Assembly (NCBI GenBank): GCA_003254905.1
Contig: QANU01013676.1
Coordinates: 12,381-76,380, forward strand
Direction: 5' to 3'
From: Nissolia schottii
Taxonomy: Eukaryota; Streptophyta; Magnoliopsida; Fabales; Fabaceae
DNA length: 64,000 nt
The stretch's first letter is position 1; each line of letters opens with the position of its first letter. Shown here one piece after another: positions 30,391-43,042 of this stretch. The notes under the pieces were generated by a model that was not told the DNA's origin, searched no databases, and saw nothing but the letters and a program-made list of their open reading frames with translations. Both the position numbers and the translations under genes were made by a program.

Positions 30391-32080
30391 GATAAATATA
30401 AACCTGATTACTTCTAAGGATTTCTTCTGAGATGTGTAAGAGGGGATTTACAATATCATCTTCTTTTCAAGGTCTCACCATCGTAATACTATTTTTTTCC
30501 ACCAAATTACACATAAATCCTTTTTTGTTATAACTTGTTTGAAACGAAAAACTTTAGAACTTAACTAAAAAAAAATAAGCACTGTTGTATAAAGTTTAGA
30601 GGTAAAAATATATAACTGAAGTGAAAAAATTGAGAAGTTACTAAACTAAAATGATTTGAAAATTTTTTTAACACTGATTGCTAACTGAGAATTGAAGTGT
30701 TTGAAAAGTTTTGAGAAGTGAAAGAGAAGAAGTTAAGAACTGAAGGGAAGTGTAGGTAAAGTATTGTGGGGGGCCGTATTGTGGGGGGACCGAATTTATA
30801 GAGAAGTGGAGGTGCCACTCTGGTGCCATTTTCCTCCAATTTCCCCCTCCCTCCCTCGGTAAAATGCAGTGGTATGACCGCACCTAAGGACTGAAATCGC
30901 CACAGTCTTTGGCGATTTTAGGGTGCGGTCCACTGCATGTCCTGGTCAATTTGCACCACTACTGCATTGTCTCATCTTGCTCTCCTGAAATAGCCTATAC
31001 CAATGGCGATTTCAAGTTTCTTTCCAAAGCCTGCAACCTTGCACCCCTGTGTTCCTTTCTGTCCTGTCATCTTGAAATCACCTCTGAGAGGCGTTTTCAG
31101 GTCGTCCCTTTTTTTTATTTTTTTTATTTTTGGAAATTCTAAAATTGCCCTGTACTATTGCGATTTTAGAATTTCCACCCATACGTTTGTAATTTTATGT
31201 TTTGACCCATGTTTTCGAATTCCAATTACCGTGTAACCATGCAAATGTTAATTCCCCGCTCAAAGAAGGGTTGAAGAGGAGAAAGGTGTCGTATGCCGGT
31301 TTAGGTGTTCAGGAAGGAATTAAAATGAAGAGAGCACTAAATTAGTTGAAATTTTTTGTATTGGTGTGTTACTAGTTTTTTTTTCCACCTAGTCCAATTC
31401 ATTAATGACACTTTGAATAGAGTTAAGGATTCATTAATGGCACTTTGAATAGAGTTAAGGAGGTCTTTTTAAACATCCTAAAGTAAATATTCTATCCTAT
31501 TTAATTTGTCTATTTTTTTAATAATTTTTATAGCTGAATTCATCAAATTTTATTATCATTTCATGATCTAATATGACATATTAATGAATTATATAATTTA
31601 ATGTGATATTTATAGAGGTCCATCGTAAGCTCAAATGGTTCACAAATCTCTAAATCTCTTATAAGTTGACTCCTTCAATGATTTGGGTAATGAAAATTTT
31701 ATTGCGATATAAAACATGAAATGATAACAAATTTTGATGAAATTAGTTATAAAAATTATCAAAAATAGATGAATTAAGTAGCATTGAATATTTATTTCCA
31801 GTGTCATTTAGGCAATCAGCTAAAGTTAATTGCGGAAAACTCTCCTTGTAAATATTTTACCTTTTTTTTCATTTTTAATAAACAATTTCTTAGCAAACAT
31901 AAAGCAACACCATTTTCCTCACTCCCATTTCCAAACTTATCCTGGTCTCGTGACAACTTCGTACCATGTATGGATAAGTGTCAAAAAAAAAAAAAAGGCA
32001 CAAGAAAATAATATGCAATTCCACTTATATAGGTGAAGTAAATTGACAAATAGTTTGACTTATTATATGAAACACCATAT
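30391..32080. other. Intergenic region downstream of the plantacyanin gene, no gene seen
   Basis: No coding region is supported. It contains a doubled GTATTGTGGGGGG unit (about 30763-30790), a 30940-31230 stretch with repeated TGGCGATTT/GCGATTTTAG motifs of unknown origin, and the tandem duplication at 31399-31462. Short reading frames lack codon structure or motifs. Confidence 0.45.
31399..31462. repeat. 32-bp tandem duplication
   Basis: TCATTAATGACACTTTGAAT and the 12 bases after it are repeated at once with a single substitution (gaca to ggca). Recent replication slippage is the simple explanation. Confidence 0.85.
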
Positions 32081-32624
32081 TCAGAGAGCATTGACTGCAA
32101 TTTTCATCCCTCCTTCGCAGTGACCAGGAAAGTTACAGAGGAAGTAGTTTAACCCTGGGGCAAGCCTAATTTGATCCCTTCCTGACTCATGCACTGGGCT
32201 TCCTGATGGAGTATTGCACGTATCATAACCAGCCTTGTTCACCACCACCACATTGTGTGCCCCAACAGCATAATTGAATACTGCATGTAGAAGACAAGGC
32301 TATAAAATAATGAAATCCTTTATAACATGTTCTATTTTATACAATAATTACAAATGAAAAAATTTAACAGTTATGTTTTGAAACTCTAGACATGTTAGTG
32401 GTTGGCAAACCAATAAGAACAAAAATCAAATGTATTGTATGATACTAACCGAGTGTATCACCGGCCTTAAACTGCTTTCCATTAGGCCAACCAACAACAT
32501 TGAAGGTCCAACCGCTAGCATCTCCGACTGTGTAGGTATTTGCATTAGTCTTATCGGAGCAAAGAAACAATATAAAGAGCACCAATATTTGAGGAACCTT
32601 TGCACTGCATCTTCCCTGAGCCAT
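32081..32624 (-). CDS. Plantacyanin / basic blue copper protein, 2 exons, 124 aa
   Basis: A small secreted type-I blue copper protein of the phytocyanin family. Such proteins act in the cell wall or extracellular matrix and are linked to pollen-tube guidance and stress. Exon 1 is 32450-32624 and exon 2 is 32081-32280; GT-AG splicing in codon 59 gives 375 nt including stop. The N-terminal 28 or so residues form a signal peptide with hydrophobic core ILVLFILFLC. The mature part starts NTYTVGDASGWTFNV, a phytocyanin hallmark. Copper ligands are His67, Cys107, His112 and Met117; the Met axial ligand separates plantacyanins and uclacyanins from stellacyanins. Cys80-Cys113 is the expected disulfide. 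There is no Pro/Ser-rich tail or GPI signal, so plantacyanin rather than uclacyanin or early nodulin-like. The intron position is typical of the family. Confidence 0.95.
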
Positions 32625-32717
32625 CTTTTGCGGTTTTCTTTGACACTATAAACCTGCTTGAAAGAGGGTAGTGAAAGGATAATGTGGTGTGGTTTGAAAG
32701 CTTGAATAGCTTGTGGG

Positions 32718-32725
32718 TATAAATA
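32718..32725 (-). promoter_or_regulatory. Candidate TATA box of the plantacyanin gene
   Basis: TATAAATA on plus, TATTTATA on minus, 94 bp upstream of the start codon. That distance would give a 5' UTR of roughly 60 bp. Position and sequence are compatible with a core promoter; nothing else proves it. Confidence 0.4.
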
Positions 32726-33265
32726 GTAAAGGATAAAGGATATAATGGTAAAATTCATTAAATATTTCAACGTATCGAAATTCCAATAGTAGGCCTTTTT
32801 TTTTTTCATTTTCCATTATAGTGCAAGTATGACATTTATATTTAAATACACAATATTTTTGGATTTACAAATTTGCCCAATGGAAAGATTATACAACCAA
32901 GCCTTGTTTCAAAAAATTGTCCGTTTTAGATATTTTATATTTATAAAATAACTGCCAATTTAAGAAATCTTGACTGCCTTAATTAATTTTTTCGTCTCTA
33001 TCCTCATTTAATGAACAAGTGCAAGTGGAATGTTTATTATGTGAAACACAAAATAAGTAATTTTCTCTCTCTTTATTAATATCCTTTTTCTCTTTCCTTC
33101 GTCACTCACTTGTCCCTCACATTAACCTATGCAAACTATTCTTCCATCATGTTCTTGACAATGCAAATAAATTGAAAAACAATAAAATAAAATAAAATCG
33201 AAAAAGCAAAAATGATGACATATATGAAGTGTCATTTAAATGCTAAAATTTGCAACTCAAAATCA
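32726..33265. other. Upstream region of the plantacyanin gene, AT-rich
   Basis: Presumed promoter-distal sequence with no gene or recognised element. AT-rich throughout, with short AAAAT repeats near 33185. Confidence 0.4.
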
Positions 33266-33267
33266 TA

Positions 33268-33553
33268 CTCATTTTGTCCCAAATTATTTGTCATTTTAGC
33301 TAAATACACATATATTAAGAAACTTAAAATTAAAAGTAGTTTAAGGAGTCATTTTATAACATTACACTTATTTAAGTGTTTTATGATGAAGAGAGATAAA
33401 TAGTATTAAAATGTTACTATTTTCAAAACTTCAATAAATTAGAAGTATACTTAAAAACTTAGCAGTAAATTTCACCTAAGAATATGAGAATAACAAATAA
33501 TTTGGAACAAAAAAATTGACTAAAGTGACAAATGATTTGGGAAGGAGGGAGTG
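33268..33553. mobile_element. Stowaway-like (Tc1/mariner) MITE, 286 bp
   Basis: Left arm CCCAAATTATTTGTCATTTTAG and right arm CTAAAGTGACAAATGATTTGGG are inverted. The outer right end, GGAGGGAGTG, matches the Stowaway CTCCCTCC style. TA dinucleotides flank both ends (33266-33267 and 33554-33555), as expected for TA target duplication. No coding capacity. Confidence 0.72.
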
Positions 33554-33555
33554 TA

Positions 33556-34079
33556 TTTTTATTTTCTAAGTAATATGCTTTTTTGGGCATGCTTGATAGA
33601 TGTCTATAGGTTCCTAATGAGAAAAAAAAAAGGGAAAATAATGGAAAAAGAAATTGGAGGGGAAAAAAAGACTTATAGGCCATAGAAGGAAATATAAGTG
33701 TAATAAAGAAGCTGAAAATATAAGAAAAATGATACTAATAAAGAGAGAAGGTATTAATAAGTAATTGATATAAATACTACAAATTACAAAATTACGCATA
33801 ATTATAGTTTGAATTAACGAAAGAGATAATAGGGCTTTTGGATCAAACTAAAATGCGAAAGGTTAACAATGTACACATTTTATTTTAGACATAAAATTCA
33901 CTTCACTTGCATTTTAATTTATAAATCAGCATAGATTTGTAATTGTTTTTAATCATTCATATTTATTACTCTTTTATTTTACGAGAACATTTATTACTCT
34001 TTCAATATTCTCTTTCCTAATTATTTATCTTTTACTATGTTTTCTCTATTAAAAAAGAAGATTTAGTTAACAAGTGTCC
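33556..34079. other. AT-rich intergenic DNA
   Basis: No gene or structured element recognised between the MITE and the transposase-gene leader. Confidence 0.4.
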
Positions 34080-35121
34080 TAAGAACATCTCTAATGGGAT
34101 AAAAACAAAAGCCCCTGTTCCTATTTTTTGAGTGCCACTTCTTTTTTTACCATTGAAAGTGGGAAGTGGGGAGTCACACTTTAATGATGCGAGGATGTTA
34201 GGTGTACAACCAAAACGGGCAATAGTTATTGGACATCGTATTAATTGTGAGCAACAGGACAAAATTAGCATATTGTACATCATTTGTGTGGGGTCCACCA
34301 GAAATTTAAAAAAAGATTGTCTCTCTCTTGCATTATCGCTTAATTTCTCACTCTCTTTCTCTAGCTTTCTCTTTGTCTCACTCTCACTTTCTCATTCTCT
34401 CACTCACAACCTCCATACCCTTTGGTCGTTGCTCCCTACATGCACCAAGGAGTTCCATTATGCCAGCCTCTCGCCGTCGGCAGCTCATCATCCATCACGA
34501 CCGTGGATAGGTATGTGTTCCTCCTCCTCCTCCTTTTATTCTTCTTATTCTTATGAAGTTTCTTCATTTATCTATTTTTGTATGTGATATGTTGTTGGTC
34601 TATACTTTTGTTACGTTAGTTTGTCACTATTAACTAGTTGGTTTCTCTATTTTTTTATGCTTGTTTGGTTCTGCATTTTTGCTGGCGTGTATGTTTGAAG
34701 TTGATGTTAATTTTTGTTATTAGTTTAGTTATTGATTTATCTGTTCACAATTATTGGTTTGTTAGATGACAGTACTATATAGTTGTAATACATTAGTTTG
34801 TAAGTTGTAAGATGTTAATTTATGTTATGAGGTGTTGGTATATTTGCTTAAACATGTTGGTTTCTTTGTTCTACGGTGTTGGAGTCTTGTTTTTTTTAGA
34901 TATTGGTTTGTATGTTTTCACAGGTTGGTTTATGTGATCTAAGATGATGGTTTGTTTTGGTTTATTTTTCATTATTTTAACATGTTGGTTTGTCTGTGTT
35001 ACAATATTGGTTTCTCTGTGTTACTGTGTTGGTTTATATGTCTACATAGGTTAGATCATGTATTATTTTGTTGATCTCATTGTTTGTGGATGTTGGTTTC
35101 CTTTTGACATATAGGGACAAC
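34080..35121 (+). mobile_element. 5' part of a MULE/FAR1-type element: terminal region, leader and first intron
   Basis: The segment precedes the broken FAR1/MULE reading frame at 37604. It contains a possible terminal region (34080-34300), a CT-rich leader (34317-34410), and a candidate 5' exon ending near 34509 at a GTATGTG donor. A T/G-rich intron with many TTGGTTT repeats follows. The matching acceptor (TTGCTTTTTCAG) lies at about 37580-37591, beyond the solo LTR 35122-37567, which therefore sits inside the intron. The exon and terminus assignments are inferences from order and splice signals. Confidence 0.45.
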
Positions 35122-37567
35122 TGTAACACCCCTGTTAATTGCCCACTTCCATGGTAGTAAGCAATGCTCACAGGGTTGTTATTTGTTGTGTCGGGTTACC
35201 TTTAGCCCTTATCTTTACCTTTGTAAATATCTTATACGCAAAATATGGACCATTTTGAAAATCGTCCGTGTGCTTTATCAATTTATAAACTAGGAGTCGT
35301 GCGTGGTTAAGAGATCATATAACAATGATCGTTAGCGTCTACAACAAGCTAGGTAGTACTCATAGTGGAACATAAAGAGTACGTACATGTATATATAGAT
35401 AATTACAATCAAGGTCCCAAAACACAATTACACATGTGCCTTAATAATAATTATTTACACAAAATGTATAAAAGTCCTAGAACATAGTACAAAACATTTA
35501 TCGCCTTATCGCGGCCATAGTCACTTTGCTTTCGCTCCGATCTACAGCTCTCTGTCGCCTACCATGCGTCCCTTGGGTCGATCTCCTCGCTATGCCCACT
35601 TGGATCCATAACCGAGTGGGGGTGAGAACACTTAGTCCTCAGTGGGCTTCCTTAGCACTACCTATCTTTCATTTTCTCGGTTATCCTCCGGGCCGTTCAG
35701 GGGTTTGTACGTGATCATGCATACTAAAATTCTACTGGTTATTATCTTTGCATAAGATCCTGAATAGATTTATCTATGTTACTATGTAATCAGGGAACTA
35801 GTCTTTCTTATCTAGGTTCTCGCGCTTTCTATTCCTAACTGTCGCAACATAACCACATATACATGTATGCTGATAGACACAACTGGTCATCACGCATATG
35901 TTGCGCGGGAAACATTCAACCATGCTTGCCAGGCACGGGACGTCATGCTACCTTGGAGCATTGTATCATTCATCAATGCAGTGGACTGTTCATTATGCCG
36001 ATGAGGCACGGTATTCAATGCATGAAACCATATCATTCATCATAACCCTGCTTGTCCCGTACTTCCTCGTACACCCTGGACCGTCGACCTGCATGGCGGT
36101 GTAAGACCTGCTTTTTTTGCCTGTTCCTCGAGGACACATGACTGTGGCCCCTTACTGGGTGGCGAGGGGCAGCCCTTGTGGCTAAGTCGGAAGCGGACCG
36201 TATCATCATTCCTTCATTCTTTACCTCATCATTCTTTCTAACATGTCATGCATAACCTTGACCATATGCACATATATCTTTCTCATCATGCTCTTGTTCC
36301 TACATTTCATTCTCATCTTCATTCATTAAGCATTCGTTAAGCAACAACCTCTAGCGATCTATCCTCATGATGCATGCTTTCTCAACACATAAACATATAA
36401 TCATGTAATCACATCGTAATCTAAATATAAGTCACTTGGGCATGGGAGTGTTGGAACCAGGCAACATAAGACATCTTTCATAACCTTGCTTTCGTAACCT
36501 TTCATAAACCAAATCCCATGAAGCAATCATGGTTCAGGTCGCTCAGCGCCCATGAGTATCGCTCAGCACCCACTGGCATCGCTCAGCGCCCACTGGCATC
36601 GCTCAGCGCCCATAGGTATCGCTCAACGGGCCCCTAGAGTCAACCTAGTCACAGATCAGTTTTTCAAATCACTTCCAAAGGTTATCTCCCAGGCCGCTCA
36701 GTGGTTTATGGAGCCGCTCAACGCCTTGGGCGTGACTGAAGTTCCCCCTTTTGTTTTCTTGCAGTTTCTTTAAACCATAACCATGGTCACTTCTTGGGCT
36801 TCACCACCAGTTCCAACCATCACCATACAACCATGTCTAGCTTAGAAAACATAGCAAAGTCATCTACCTATCCTAACCAAGCAATTCTACATAACCCATA
36901 ATAGGCACAAACAAGCACACAAGCACATAGGCCACCAAGTAAGTGAGCTAGCTTAGGATTACCCACGTGGTGAATGCAGATGTGGGTCCCACTTGGTCCC
37001 GTTTCACTCGTTTTTGGTCGTTCGCAGTCTCGGTACGTTGCGCACGGTCGTCCAACAAATATTCTGAGTATACCGTCGCGATCCCCTAATTTCACTTAAC
37101 CTAGAAATAGGATTCATTCAAGGCATTTGTGAATTTTTCTCTGGAGGAGTATTTTCCACATATACCTTTGACACCTCGTTGAGCTCCTGTGTCTACAGAT
37201 AGCTGCTCCGCTTGCATTTCTGCAATCGCCAAAGCTTCCTAGTAACAGTTTAGGGTTAACTCTAGTGATTTTGTGATCTTTCCCCTATAAGGTATGGTTT
37301 CCCAAGACTGGGCCCACTACTCAGTTCTACTGGCTAAACGGGGCCAAACGGGACTGTTTTAGTGTATGCGAAATCGTCAGAAACTAAGCAGAACTCCATT
37401 TTTCTGACGGTTTGATTTTTTCATCAAATTCTAAGGACCGAGGGAAATCTTTTAAGTGTCTTCAGATTTTTGAAAAACTAAACAGAGAAGTTTCTACAGA
37501 CACACCTAATTACGCGGAGTTATTTATTATGTGAAATCTTTATCAAGGGAAAAATCGGGATGTTACA
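35122..37567 (-). mobile_element. Solo LTR S1 (2446 bp, minus orientation)
   Basis: Read on plus it runs TGTAACACCCCTGTTAATTG to GGGATGTTACA. Exact ACAAC duplications flank it (35117-35121 and 37568-37572). No internal region. It belongs to the same family as the E3 and E4 LTRs, being their reverse complement at the gag-proximal end. The conserved GTTCTCACCCCC block is inverted near 35625. The segment that holds the TATA box in sister LTRs seems to be deleted. Confidence 0.88.
36535..36730. repeat. Palindrome array with GCTCAGC core in S1
   Basis: About seven TCGCTCAGCGCCCA-like units, several almost identical and spaced 21 bp apart (36540-36625), then two more near 36692 and 36714. Confidence 0.8.
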
Positions 37568-37572
37568 ACAAC

Positions 37573-38441
37573 AACACAAAATCTTTGCTTTTTCAGTTCA
37601 TCATTGGAAATATATGTTATGGAGTGTGATTCAAGGAATAGTGACAACAATTTAGAGACTGAGGGGATTCGTGATAACAATATAGAGGCTGAGGGAAACC
37701 GTGACAACAATATAGAGATTGAAGGCAATAGTGACAATAATATAGAGACTAAGGAGATACTAGCGCCAATTATAGGTATGGTGTTTGATACTCTAGATGA
37801 TGTTAACAAATATTACTTGAAGTATGCAAACAAAATCGGATTTTCATGGAAGACCAGAACTTCAAAGATCAATGATGATGACCAAATCAATTATACAATG
37901 CTTGCATATAGTAGAGAGGGCAACCGTTCGTCAAAGATACCAACAATGATCAAGACCAACCCTAATGTATCTGAAAAGTATGATGCAAAAATTACTATGC
38001 AGAAGAAGGAGGGGGAAATGGCTGGTAAAACTTGTTATCATTGATCATTGCCATGGATTCAGTCCTTCAAAGATATGACTATTCAAGCAAAACAAGTGTA
38101 TGAATATGCATGCGCAAAGAACAATTCAACTACATGATAATGCATGGATGAAGAGATGCAAGACTTTTCAAACTCTTGCACAGGAATAAGGGGCATGAGG
38201 GATTAGTTTGTTGAAAAAGATGTGAGGAACTCTGCCAATAAGGAAAAACAGTTGTTGGGAAGCAAGGAGATGCGAAAGCCTTGTTAGAGTATTTTTCTAG
38301 GATGAAGGAACAAAACCAGAATTTTTGGTATGATGTTAACATTGATGAGGAAATGCGGTTGAGAAGTTTGTTTTCGGCAGATACTAGGAGCAGAGTTGCC
38401 TATGAATACTTCAGAGATATAGTTTTGTTTGACACGACATA
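37573..38441 (+). pseudogene. MULE transposase / FAR1-related gene, N-terminal half, disrupted
   Basis: The frame from 37604 encodes a FAR1-type N-terminal domain (IGMVFDTLDDVNKYYLKYAN, then KIGFSWKTRTSK), the DNA-binding module shared by MULE transposases and FHY3/FAR1 factors. It is preceded by four 10-residue acidic repeats of the type RDNNIEIEGN (about 37640-37759). Stops occur at 38042 and in the following stretch. From about 38281 the frame resumes with LLEYFSRMKEQNQNFWYDVN and ends in the transposase motif YEYFRDIVLFDTTYAT, where the catalytic Asp region begins. It is cut at 38441 by the 13.1-kb element E4 and continues at 51553. Not functional. FAR1 gene and MULE transposase cannot be told apart from this fragment. 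Confidence 0.85.
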
Positions 38442-39200
38442 TGCAACATCCCACTTTTCCCTTAGCAAGGATTTTACAGGAAAACTACCAGTAGAAACTT
38501 TTCTGTTTAGTTTTTTGAAAATCTGAAGACACTTAAAAGATTTTCCTTGGTCCCTAGAATTTGACGGAAAAATCAAACAGTTGGAAAAACAGAGTTCTGC
38601 TTAGTTTCTGACAATTCCGCAGACACTAGAATAGTCCCGTTTAGCCAGCAGAACTGAGTAATGGGCCCCAGTCTTGCGAAACCATACCTTATGGGGGGAA
38701 GATTATAAAATCCCTAAAATGAACCCCAAGCCACTACTAGGAAGCTTTGGCGATCGCAAAAATGCAAGCGGAGCAGCTATCTGCAGACACAGGAGCTCAA
38801 TGAGGTGTCAAAGGTATTTGTGGAAAATACTCCCCCGGAGGAAAATTCACAAATGCCTTGAATAAATCTTATTTCTAGGTGAAGGGAAATTAGGGGATTG
38901 CGACGGTATAAGCGGAATATTTTTCGGATGACCATGCGCAATACACCAATACTGCGAGCAGCCAAACACAAGCGAAACGGAATCGGGTGTGACCCAAATC
39001 TGAATTGGAGCACGTGGGTAGGCAGATTTTCAAGAAAAAATATTAAAATATGGGTCGCTATTCATTGATTTGACCTGATGTGACCCTATAATTATCCAAA
39101 ATAATTAATTAATTAAGTAATTAAATTAGAAAGGGTAAAATGGTAATTTTGGCTAAAATTTTTGGATCAAACTGCCCTTGCAGCCATGGCCTCCCTCCCC

Positions 39201-39208
39201 TATAAATA
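39201..39208 (+). promoter_or_regulatory. TATA box of the E4 5' LTR
   Basis: TATAAATA in CCCCTATAAATAGCCCC, about 760 bp into the LTR. Conserved in the 3' LTR at 49567. Confidence 0.55.
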
Positions 39209-39624
39209 GCCCCTCATTTCATTCATTTTTCATATATTCATATCCTTACTAAAACTCTGCCGGAAATTCATTCGGTTTAGAGACCCTGCAGAGATTAGGA
39301 AACCGGTTCAAGAGGCTGTGCACCTAGGGAACTTCCATCATCTCCAACCTTCTCTAATCCTCTCTAGGACTGTAAGAAGGTGGGTAATCCTAAGCTATCT
39401 CACCTCCTTGGTGGCCTATGTGCTTGTGTGCTTGTATGTTTCTATTATGGTTTATGCTAGAAATGCTTGGTTAGGATAGGTAGATGACTTTGCTATGATT
39501 TTCCTATGTTTTCTAAGTTAAACATGACTGTATGGTGATGGTTGGAACTGGTGGTGAAGCCGAAGAAGTGGCCATGGTTATGGTTTAAAGAAACAACAAG
39601 AAAACAATGAGGAACTTCAGTCTG

Positions 39625-39805
39625 TCCAGGGCGCTGAGCGGCCTCCAGGGACCGCTGAGCGGCCCGGGACATAATTTTTGGAAAACGTTTTATAAACGGA
39701 TCTGTGACTAGGTTTACTCCAGGGACCGCTGAGCGGTACCTGTGGGCACTGAGCGATGCCAGTGGGCGCTGAGCGGTACTCATGGGCGTTGAGCGGCCTG
39801 AACCG
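39625..39805. repeat. Palindrome array with GCTGAGC core, E4 5' LTR
   Basis: Six or seven units of the GGCGCTGAGCGG type in about 180 bp. The homologous array is at 49995-50165, where some units differ, including one with the complementary core GCTCAGC. Confidence 0.8.
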
Positions 39806-40110
39806 TGGTTGCTTCATGGGATTCATTTTATGAAGGTTTATGAAAGTAAGGTTATGAAAGTTATTTTATGCTGCCTAGTTCCAACACTCCCACGCCCGAA
39901 TGACTTATATTAAGATTTCAACGTGATTATGTGATTATATGTTTATGTGTTTAAGAAGGCATGCATCATGAGGATAGATCATTAGAGGTTGTCGTTTAAT
40001 GAAAGCTTAATGAAAGAAAGGTCATAATGAAAGAAAGGTCAAAATGGAACGTAGGAAGCTAGAGCATGGTGTCATGGAGAAGATAAATGTTGCATGTGGC
40101 ATGATGCATA

Positions 40111-40308
40111 GATACCCTGCACATGGCAGGATGAACAATGAAAGATACCCTGCATACTACGGGATGAACAAAGAAAGATACCCTGAACACTACGGAATGA
40201 ACAATGAAAAATACCCTGCACACCGCGGGATGAACAATGAAAGATACCCTGCACATGGTGGGATGAACAATGAAAGACACCCTGCACCATTGTTGCCGGA
40301 TGAACGAG
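40111..40308. repeat. 33-bp minisatellite, E4 5' LTR
   Basis: Five full units plus a partial one, each starting GATACCCTGCACATGG and ending ATGAACAATGAAA. Because 33 is a multiple of three, reading frames stay open across it on both strands. These are by-products of the repeat, not genes. Confidence 0.92.
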
Positions 40309-42866
40309 TCTCATGCATTGATACCGTGCCCCATCGGCAAGATGACCCCTTGCATAGATACCCTTCCTGGAGTGCAGGATGAACTATTCCATGCCTGGCA
40401 AGCATGGTGGAATGTTTCCCACGGAACATATGTGTGATGACCAGTGTGTCTGTCAGCATACATGTATATGTGGTTTTGTTACAACGGTTAGGAATAGAAA
40501 GCACGAGAACGTAGATAAGAAACACTAGCTCCCCTGATCACATAATAACATAGATAAAGCGGTTCAGGATCTTAGGCATAGATAAAGCGGTTCAGGATCT
40601 TAGGCCTAACTAATAATCAGTAGGATTTTAGTATGCATGATCACGTAGAAACCCCTGAACGACCTGGAGGATAACCGAGAAAATGAATGATAGGTAGTGC
40701 TAAGGAACCCCACTAAGGACTAAGAGTTCTCACCCCCACTCGGTTATGGATCTAGGTGGGCATAGCGAGGAGATCGACCCAAGGGACGTAAGGTAGGCGA
40801 CAGAGGGCTATAGACCGGAGCAGGAGCAAAGTGAAGATGATCGTGCTATGGCAATAGTTGTTTTGTATTATGTTTTATGACTTTTAGACATTTTGTGTAA
40901 ATATATTGTACTAAGGCTATGTGTAACTATGCTTTGTGTAACATCCCGTGTTTCTACGAGCTGGTAAATGATCCATTGACAGCCGAGAACGGCTAGGAAA
41001 CGTCGAGGAAGCGAGGGAAGCAGAACCTTCGAAACCCTAGAAAATTTGAGAAACGGACTAGGTTTAGCTGTTTTTTTGATTTTCGGGAGCTGACGGACGA
41101 GTTTTGACCCGAACAGGAATTTCCCGGATACTGAAAAACGTCCATAGGATTTTTCGGCGCGGCAAAAGAGTCCCTGGTCCCCGAGGAAATTGTTCCGGAC
41201 CGAAGGAAAAAATAAATGGGTTGTAACGGTATGTCCGAAATATTTTTAGGGTAACTGGGAGTAAGACTTTTCGGACAAAACGCAATCGAATAAAAACGAA
41301 GCTGGATAAAAGGAATTAACTTCTGAAGGAAGTTAAGTAATAAACAAATAAATAAATTAATAAATAATAATATAATAATAATAATAAATAACAACTGAAG
41401 CAGAGCTTCAGCAAAACGTTAAAGAAAGAAAAGAAAAGTAAAAAGAAAAGGAAAATAACTTTTTACTGTGCGCGGTTATTTATAACCTCGTAACTTCTCA
41501 GAAGTTACATTCCGTGGGCAACCGAGGGTTTCATTCCGACACATCTAGAGCTCGTGCCGGAGTCTCCGAAAATTAGCTGGAGCACACCATCGTGAAGAGG
41601 ACAATCTCCCCTTCAGAGTCACCGTGAAACACCCTAGCTAACTGTTTACCCGTACGTAGTAAACAAAGCTCACTAAGTTGTTTACAACTTTGGTGGGGTT
41701 ACTTCTAGCCCATACTTTTAGCTTGGCAAATATTTCTTAATTAAAAATATGGACCATTTTGAAAATCATTCGTGTGCATTATCATTTTATAAAGTAGAAG
41801 CCGTGCGTGATTAAGATAGCACATAAAGATATGAACGATAGAGTCCCAATGGACTTAAGCAGTAATTAATTACAGAGTGGCAGTGTTAGAGATCTTACAA
41901 GAGAAATACCTAAACATACCAGTATTCGGTCCATCACATAGTTGCACAGTCAAGTAATAATACATAATTATAAAATCAAGTATACAAGTCATAATTCATT
42001 TCCATATGAGCTAAGGGAGCACCTAATCCCTTAAGCTAATCTAATACATAAAACAGAAGTCTTTGTCCGTCGCTTCCTCGGAATCCTCTGACGTCCATAT
42101 CTCTGCATGTCTTCCTGATACCGGCTCCGTCTCGGCGTACATGTCATGCCATCCTAGAATCATAAAGGAGTGGGGGTGAGAACCTCGAGTCCTCAGTGGG
42201 TAACCTTGGGGAACGTTCTTTATTTTCTCTACTCAATTATGATTCCGCCGCTCAGGTGTTTCTAAGTGAACATGTATACTAACATTCCTACTGATTGTTA
42301 TCTAGCCTAAAGTCCTGAACAACTTTATCTACATTACTAGGTGATAGGGGGAACTAATCTTTCTTACTAAGTTCTCGTGCTTGTTACTTTCCTTCGCTTA
42401 TACATACATAGCTGTCTCGAGCGATCTCTTGACGGTACTAACATCATATTTACTTATCTTCTTCATATTCATTTATCTTCTTACTTATTTACTCATCTTC
42501 TTACGTATTCATACTTCCATACATACATTATTACATACATTGCATACATACATACATTCAAGCATACATCACATACTATAATTCTTTCTTTCTTTTATAC
42601 TTTACTCTTTCATACTTTTCTCTGCATTCAGACTTTCATATTCTTTTCTTTTCATAATACATCCATTGTAACAATCTGGCTGCCCGCTAGCAAGACATGG
42701 TCCGCTTTGGCATTAACCTCACGAACTTGTTCTTCCAGTTTAGCATCAACCTCCCCGAAAAACGCGTCTTGCTAAGGAGGTTTTCCCTCCACATCGACGG
42801 GCAGGCCCTTGCTCTGATACACTTATCAGCATAATCATATTTGATTCATCTCTGTGAATCCGTTGC

Positions 42867-43042
42867 CAGCTACCTACCGACAACAACCATCGTCCCCTTC
42901 CCTGCCATCCACCTGCAGACAGGGAAGTGACCCCGCATCCTGCCAGCTACCTACCGACAGGAGGGTTGTGCTAATTGGTTCATCTCCCCTGCCAGCCACC
43001 TACCGACAAAAGAGTGAACCCGCTGCCAGCTACCTACCGACA
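42867..43042. repeat. Minisatellite in N2
   Basis: Five copies of GCCAGCTACCTACCGACA separated by variable spacers of 16-32 bp. Confidence 0.85.

Noticed and set aside
32426..32809. 127-codon minus-strand frame at the plantacyanin locus
   Set aside because: It is a shifted frame over exon 1. The frame starting at 32624 gives the signal peptide and phytocyanin motifs and splices correctly to exon 2.
38674..38865. Similar frames at 38674-38865 and 49044-49247
   Set aside because: They are the same LTR segment in both E4 LTRs; similarity reflects LTR homology, and no protein family is recognisable.
40111..40308. CRISPR-like repeat array
   Set aside because: The units are contiguous 33-bp repeats without unique spacers, in a plant LTR, so this is a minisatellite.
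40044..40382. Open frames on both strands through the 33-bp repeats (also 50364-50750)
   Set aside because: The unit length is a multiple of three, so any stop-free unit stays open in several frames on both strands. The region is LTR, with no start context or family similarity.
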